A stretch of 64,000 nt of DNA from Ekhidna lutea (GTDB taxonomy: Bacteria > Bacteroidota > Bacteroidia > Cytophagales > Cyclobacteriaceae). A program made the position numbers and the translations under genes. Numbering within the stretch: the stretch's first letter is position 1; each line of letters opens with the position of its first letter. Where the stretch lies: assembly GCF_900188325.1 (NCBI RefSeq), contig NZ_FZPD01000002.1, positions 806,001-870,000 on the forward strand. Direction: 5' to 3'. Under the pieces are notes generated by a model. It was not told the DNA's origin, ran no database searches, and saw nothing but the letters and a program-made list of their open reading frames with translations. Below, one piece after another: positions 61,994 to 64,000 of the stretch.

Positions 61994-63828
61994 ATAAACT
62001 CTTAGCTGCCATACTAATTGTAGGAATACAGACTGCTTTTGGACAGTTGATCATTAAGCCGATTAACAAATCCACCTCGAATGAGCGCAACAGGATTACT
62101 AAATCAAATACTATTAATCCAGCCTCTCTTCCATTTTGGGATGATTTTTCAGTTTCGGGTGATTCTCCTGATGGCTTACGTATTTGGGGAACCGATACTT
62201 CCAGTCAGTGGAATGCAGAAGCTAGCCGTGATGTGTATGTCAATGCCACGCTAGCCATCAACCCACCCAGCTATAAGGTTGCCACTTTTGATGGTCTCAA
62301 CGGAAATGGTGGTTTTCATGGAGCTGATAAGGGTTTGGCAGATCAGCTGGTTTCTGACACGATTGATCTTCAAGGAAAAGCAAATGTGATTCTTTCATTT
62401 TACTGGCAGGCCGGAGGTAATGTGGAAATTCCTGACGAAGGTGATTCGCTTATTCTTCAGTTTTACAGCCCAAACATTGAGACTAATGGTGGTTGGCAAA
62501 CAGTATGGTCAAAAGATGGTGGAGATATTGAAGCAGATCAGGATTCTGTCTTTACACAAGTCGCTCAAGTAGTTGAATCTCAATTTTTAACGCAAAAGTT
62601 TGTCTTTCGATTTCAATCCTATGGCGACCTGGATGGCCCATTTGATGCCTGGCATGTGGATTGGATCTATTTGAATGATAATCGTCAAAATGATACATTT
62701 CACTACCTTGATAGAGGATTGACCGGTCAGCTGAAGCCTCCATTTTCTCCCTATCAATCTTTACCTATAAACCAGTACAAACTCAATCAACCACAGTATA
62801 GCAAACAAACAGTTCAAGCCTTTAATCTTGACGAGCAGCTTCAACCTGCTGAATATATTTTGGTCGTCAGAGACTTGAATACCGGTTCAATTCTAGACTC
62901 ACTTGAATACGGTAACAAACCGATTTTAGAAGGCAATCCAGATCCATTCAAACTCACCAATAAGCGATTGATAGAATTGGACTCAATAGAGTTCTCAAAT
63001 TTTCCGAATTTGGACTCACTAGTTGTTTTATCTGAGGTATACTTCGAAAGTTCAGATGATAGTTTGCTGGTTGGCAATATTGATTTAAAAATCAACGATA
63101 CCATTCGAACACAATATCTGCTACATAATTACTACGCATATGATGATGGTACTGCGGAGTATGCAGTTGGGACAAATGTGCGTGGCGGCCAAATTGCCGT
63201 TCGATATTTGCTAGAGCAAACGGATACTTTGACGCATGTAGACATCCATTTCCCAAACATTGATCCGCATAGTTTCAATAGCGCACTTGAACTTCAAATT
63301 TTCAAAAGGCTCAATGAGGAGCCGATCAGAACACAGCCTATTTCGGTAATTAATGCAACTACACTTAATGAATTCACAAGGTATGAGCTAGCCAGACCGC
63401 TGATCTTGTCCGACACTTTTTTCCTTGGCTATGAGCAAAGTAAAAATGAATATATCGGATTTGGTTTTGACAGAAGCAACCCGGATGCTTCTCAATATAT
63501 TTTTGAAAACATTACAGGAGAATGGGAGCAAAACTCCAGATTACAAGGAGCACTCATGATTCGCCCTGTCTTCTCAAAAAAAGATTCTTTTGTCTTGGGA
63601 GCTAATCCAAAGGAGCTAGCCTTTAGAGTTTACCCAAACCCCACTAAAGGATTATTGAAAATTGAGGGAGTGTATCAAAGTATTACGCTCATGGATTTTT
63701 CCGGTCGAGTGCTTTTTAATCAAACTCAAGCAACCGTACATGATTTTTCAAGTTTGAAAGGGGGCTTATATTTGCTCACAATTCACCGAAAAGAGGGTGA
63801 TCAAACCATAAAAATCATTAAAGAATGA
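61990..63828 (+). CDS. secreted T9SS type A sorting-domain protein of unknown function
   Basis: 612 residues. Signal peptide 1-18 (GIQTAFGQ). The main part (30-500) is beta-rich with a MAM or jelly-roll-like start (NPASLPFWDDFSVSGDSPDG, LVSDTIDLQGKANVILSFYW), no catalytic motif seen. The C-terminus ELAFRVYPNPTKGLLKIEG with MDFSGRVLF is a T9SS type A sorting domain. ATG overlaps the PASTA gene stop by 4 bp and its own stop overlaps the rhodanese start by 4 bp, so the three genes form one coupled unit. Confidence 0.88.
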   Translation: MNKLLAAILIVGIQTAFGQLIIKPINKSTSNERNRITKSNTINPASLPFWDDFSVSGDSPDGLRIWGTDTSSQWNAEASRDVYVNATLAINPPSYKVATFDGLNGNGGFHGADKGLADQLVSDTIDLQGKANVILSFYWQAGGNVEIPDEGDSLILQFYSPNIETNGGWQTVWSKDGGDIEADQDSVFTQVAQVVESQFLTQKFVFRFQSYGDLDGPFDAWHVDWIYLNDNRQNDTFHYLDRGLTGQLKPPFSPYQSLPINQYKLNQPQYSKQTVQAFNLDEQLQPAEYILVVRDLNTGSILDSLEYGNKPILEGNPDPFKLTNKRLIELDSIEFSNFPNLDSLVVLSEVYFESSDDSLLVGNIDLKINDTIRTQYLLHNYYAYDDGTAEYAVGTNVRGGQIAVRYLLEQTDTLTHVDIHFPNIDPHSFNSALELQIFKRLNEEPIRTQPISVINATTLNEFTRYELARPLILSDTFFLGYEQSKNEYIGFGFDRSNPDASQYIFENITGEWEQNSRLQGALMIRPVFSKKDSFVLGANPKELAFRVYPNPTKGLLKIEGVYQSITLMDFSGRVLFNQTQATVHDFSSLKGGLYLLTIHRKEGDQTIKIIKE

Positions 63829-64000
63829 ATGAAGATATCACTTGCCAGGAAGTAAAAGACAGACTAGAAAAAGGAGACAAATTCAACTTCATTGATGTTC
63901 GTGAAGAATGGGAATATGAGGAAGCCAATATAGGAGCCACACTTATACCGCTAGGAGATCTCCCGACACGTATTTCCGAAATCGAAAGCATGAAAAATGA
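63825..64000 (+). CDS. rhodanese-like domain protein, 3'-truncated by window
   Basis: ATG at 63825 overlaps the preceding TGA (ATGA). 58 residues are visible: ITCQEVKDRLEKGDKFNFIDVREEWEYEEANIGATLIPLGDLPTRI. The FIDVREEWEYEEANI segment and the PLGDLP loop are typical for single-domain rhodaneses (sulfurtransferase fold). The active Cys would lie beyond the window, so activity cannot be judged. Confidence 0.88.
   Translation, partial: MNEDITCQEVKDRLEKGDKFNFIDVREEWEYEEANIGATLIPLGDLPTRISEIESMKN

Noticed and set aside
1-64000. CRISPR arrays, IS elements or prophage
   Set aside because: No regularly spaced repeats, transposase, integrase or phage structural genes were seen in any frame.

Overview
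The window is about 64 kb of chromosome from a Bacteroidota bacterium, most likely a marine-type member of the Cytophagales. Three lines of evidence support this. Three large secreted proteins end in type IX secretion (T9SS) sorting domains. Bacteroidota-style -7 promoter boxes (TAnnTTTG) sit in front of many genes and both tRNAs. Shine-Dalgarno sequences are mostly absent, while family choices (Bacteroidota-type arginine decarboxylase, DUF1343/NamZ, MenA for menaquinone, START-like proteins, a zinc-less DnaG) fit the phylum. No phage, IS element, CRISPR array, rRNA or replication origin was seen, and the layout looks like stable core genome with short accessory inserts.

Layout: (1) 0-8.3 kb holds two small proteins, then a reverse-strand block of LptF/G permease, rpsO, pnp, trxB and an MFS transporter, with clear intrinsic terminators after rpsO, pnp and trxB. 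(2) 8.4-11.6 kb has tRNA-Met(CAT) and tRNA-Pro(TGG), a four-gene reverse operon (small secreted protein, FMN-dependent NimA-like protein, GNAT, 4Fe-4S/CDGSH fusion) and a tandem universal stress protein. (3) 11.7-18.3 kb has menA overlapped by a RelE/ParE toxin and its antitoxin, then an arginine block: argS, CtlX-type citrulline hydrolase, an arginine deiminase/amidinotransferase relative and a divergent arginine decarboxylase. (4) 18.4-31.9 kb is housekeeping and accessory metabolism: polyprenol-phosphate glycosyltransferase, LolC/E-type permease, NamZ, glutaminase, a MetR-like regulator divergent from an EamA exporter, two SDRs, an orphan PstS, a retropepsin-PDZ protein, fmt and folA. (5) 31.9-43.2 kb is dominated by sensing and secretion: a 1356-residue subtilisin with T9SS domain, a three-gene signalling operon headed by a free-standing ethylene-receptor-like membrane domain, mtgA, a beta-propeller/Y_Y_Y membrane protein without output domain, a calerythrin-like EF-hand protein and a DUF4197 lipoprotein. 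(6) 43.2-57.9 kb is again mainly core: cinA, an E2 acyltransferase, a CDF metal transporter, an LpxR-like outer-membrane protein, a TlpA-like lipoprotein, a GNAT-nitrilase fusion, surE, ribBA, dnaG, a PurD-like ATP-grasp protein, an Mrp ATPase and NifU. (7) 58.2-64 kb is a forward run of M43 metalloprotease (T9SS), PASTA protein, another T9SS protein and the start of a rhodanese.

The most interesting unit is 36068-38437. A 154-residue membrane protein matches the ethylene-binding domain of plant ETR1 and keeps the Asp, Tyr, Pro, Cys and His positions that hold Cu(I). It is translationally coupled to a separate membrane histidine kinase with a PAS domain, followed one base later by a single-domain response regulator. 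This looks like an ethylene-type receptor split into parts. Other points worth checking are the toxin gene overlapping menA, the primase that has lost all four zinc ligands, the arginine/citrulline cluster, and a 49-codon membrane microprotein hidden between fmt and folA.
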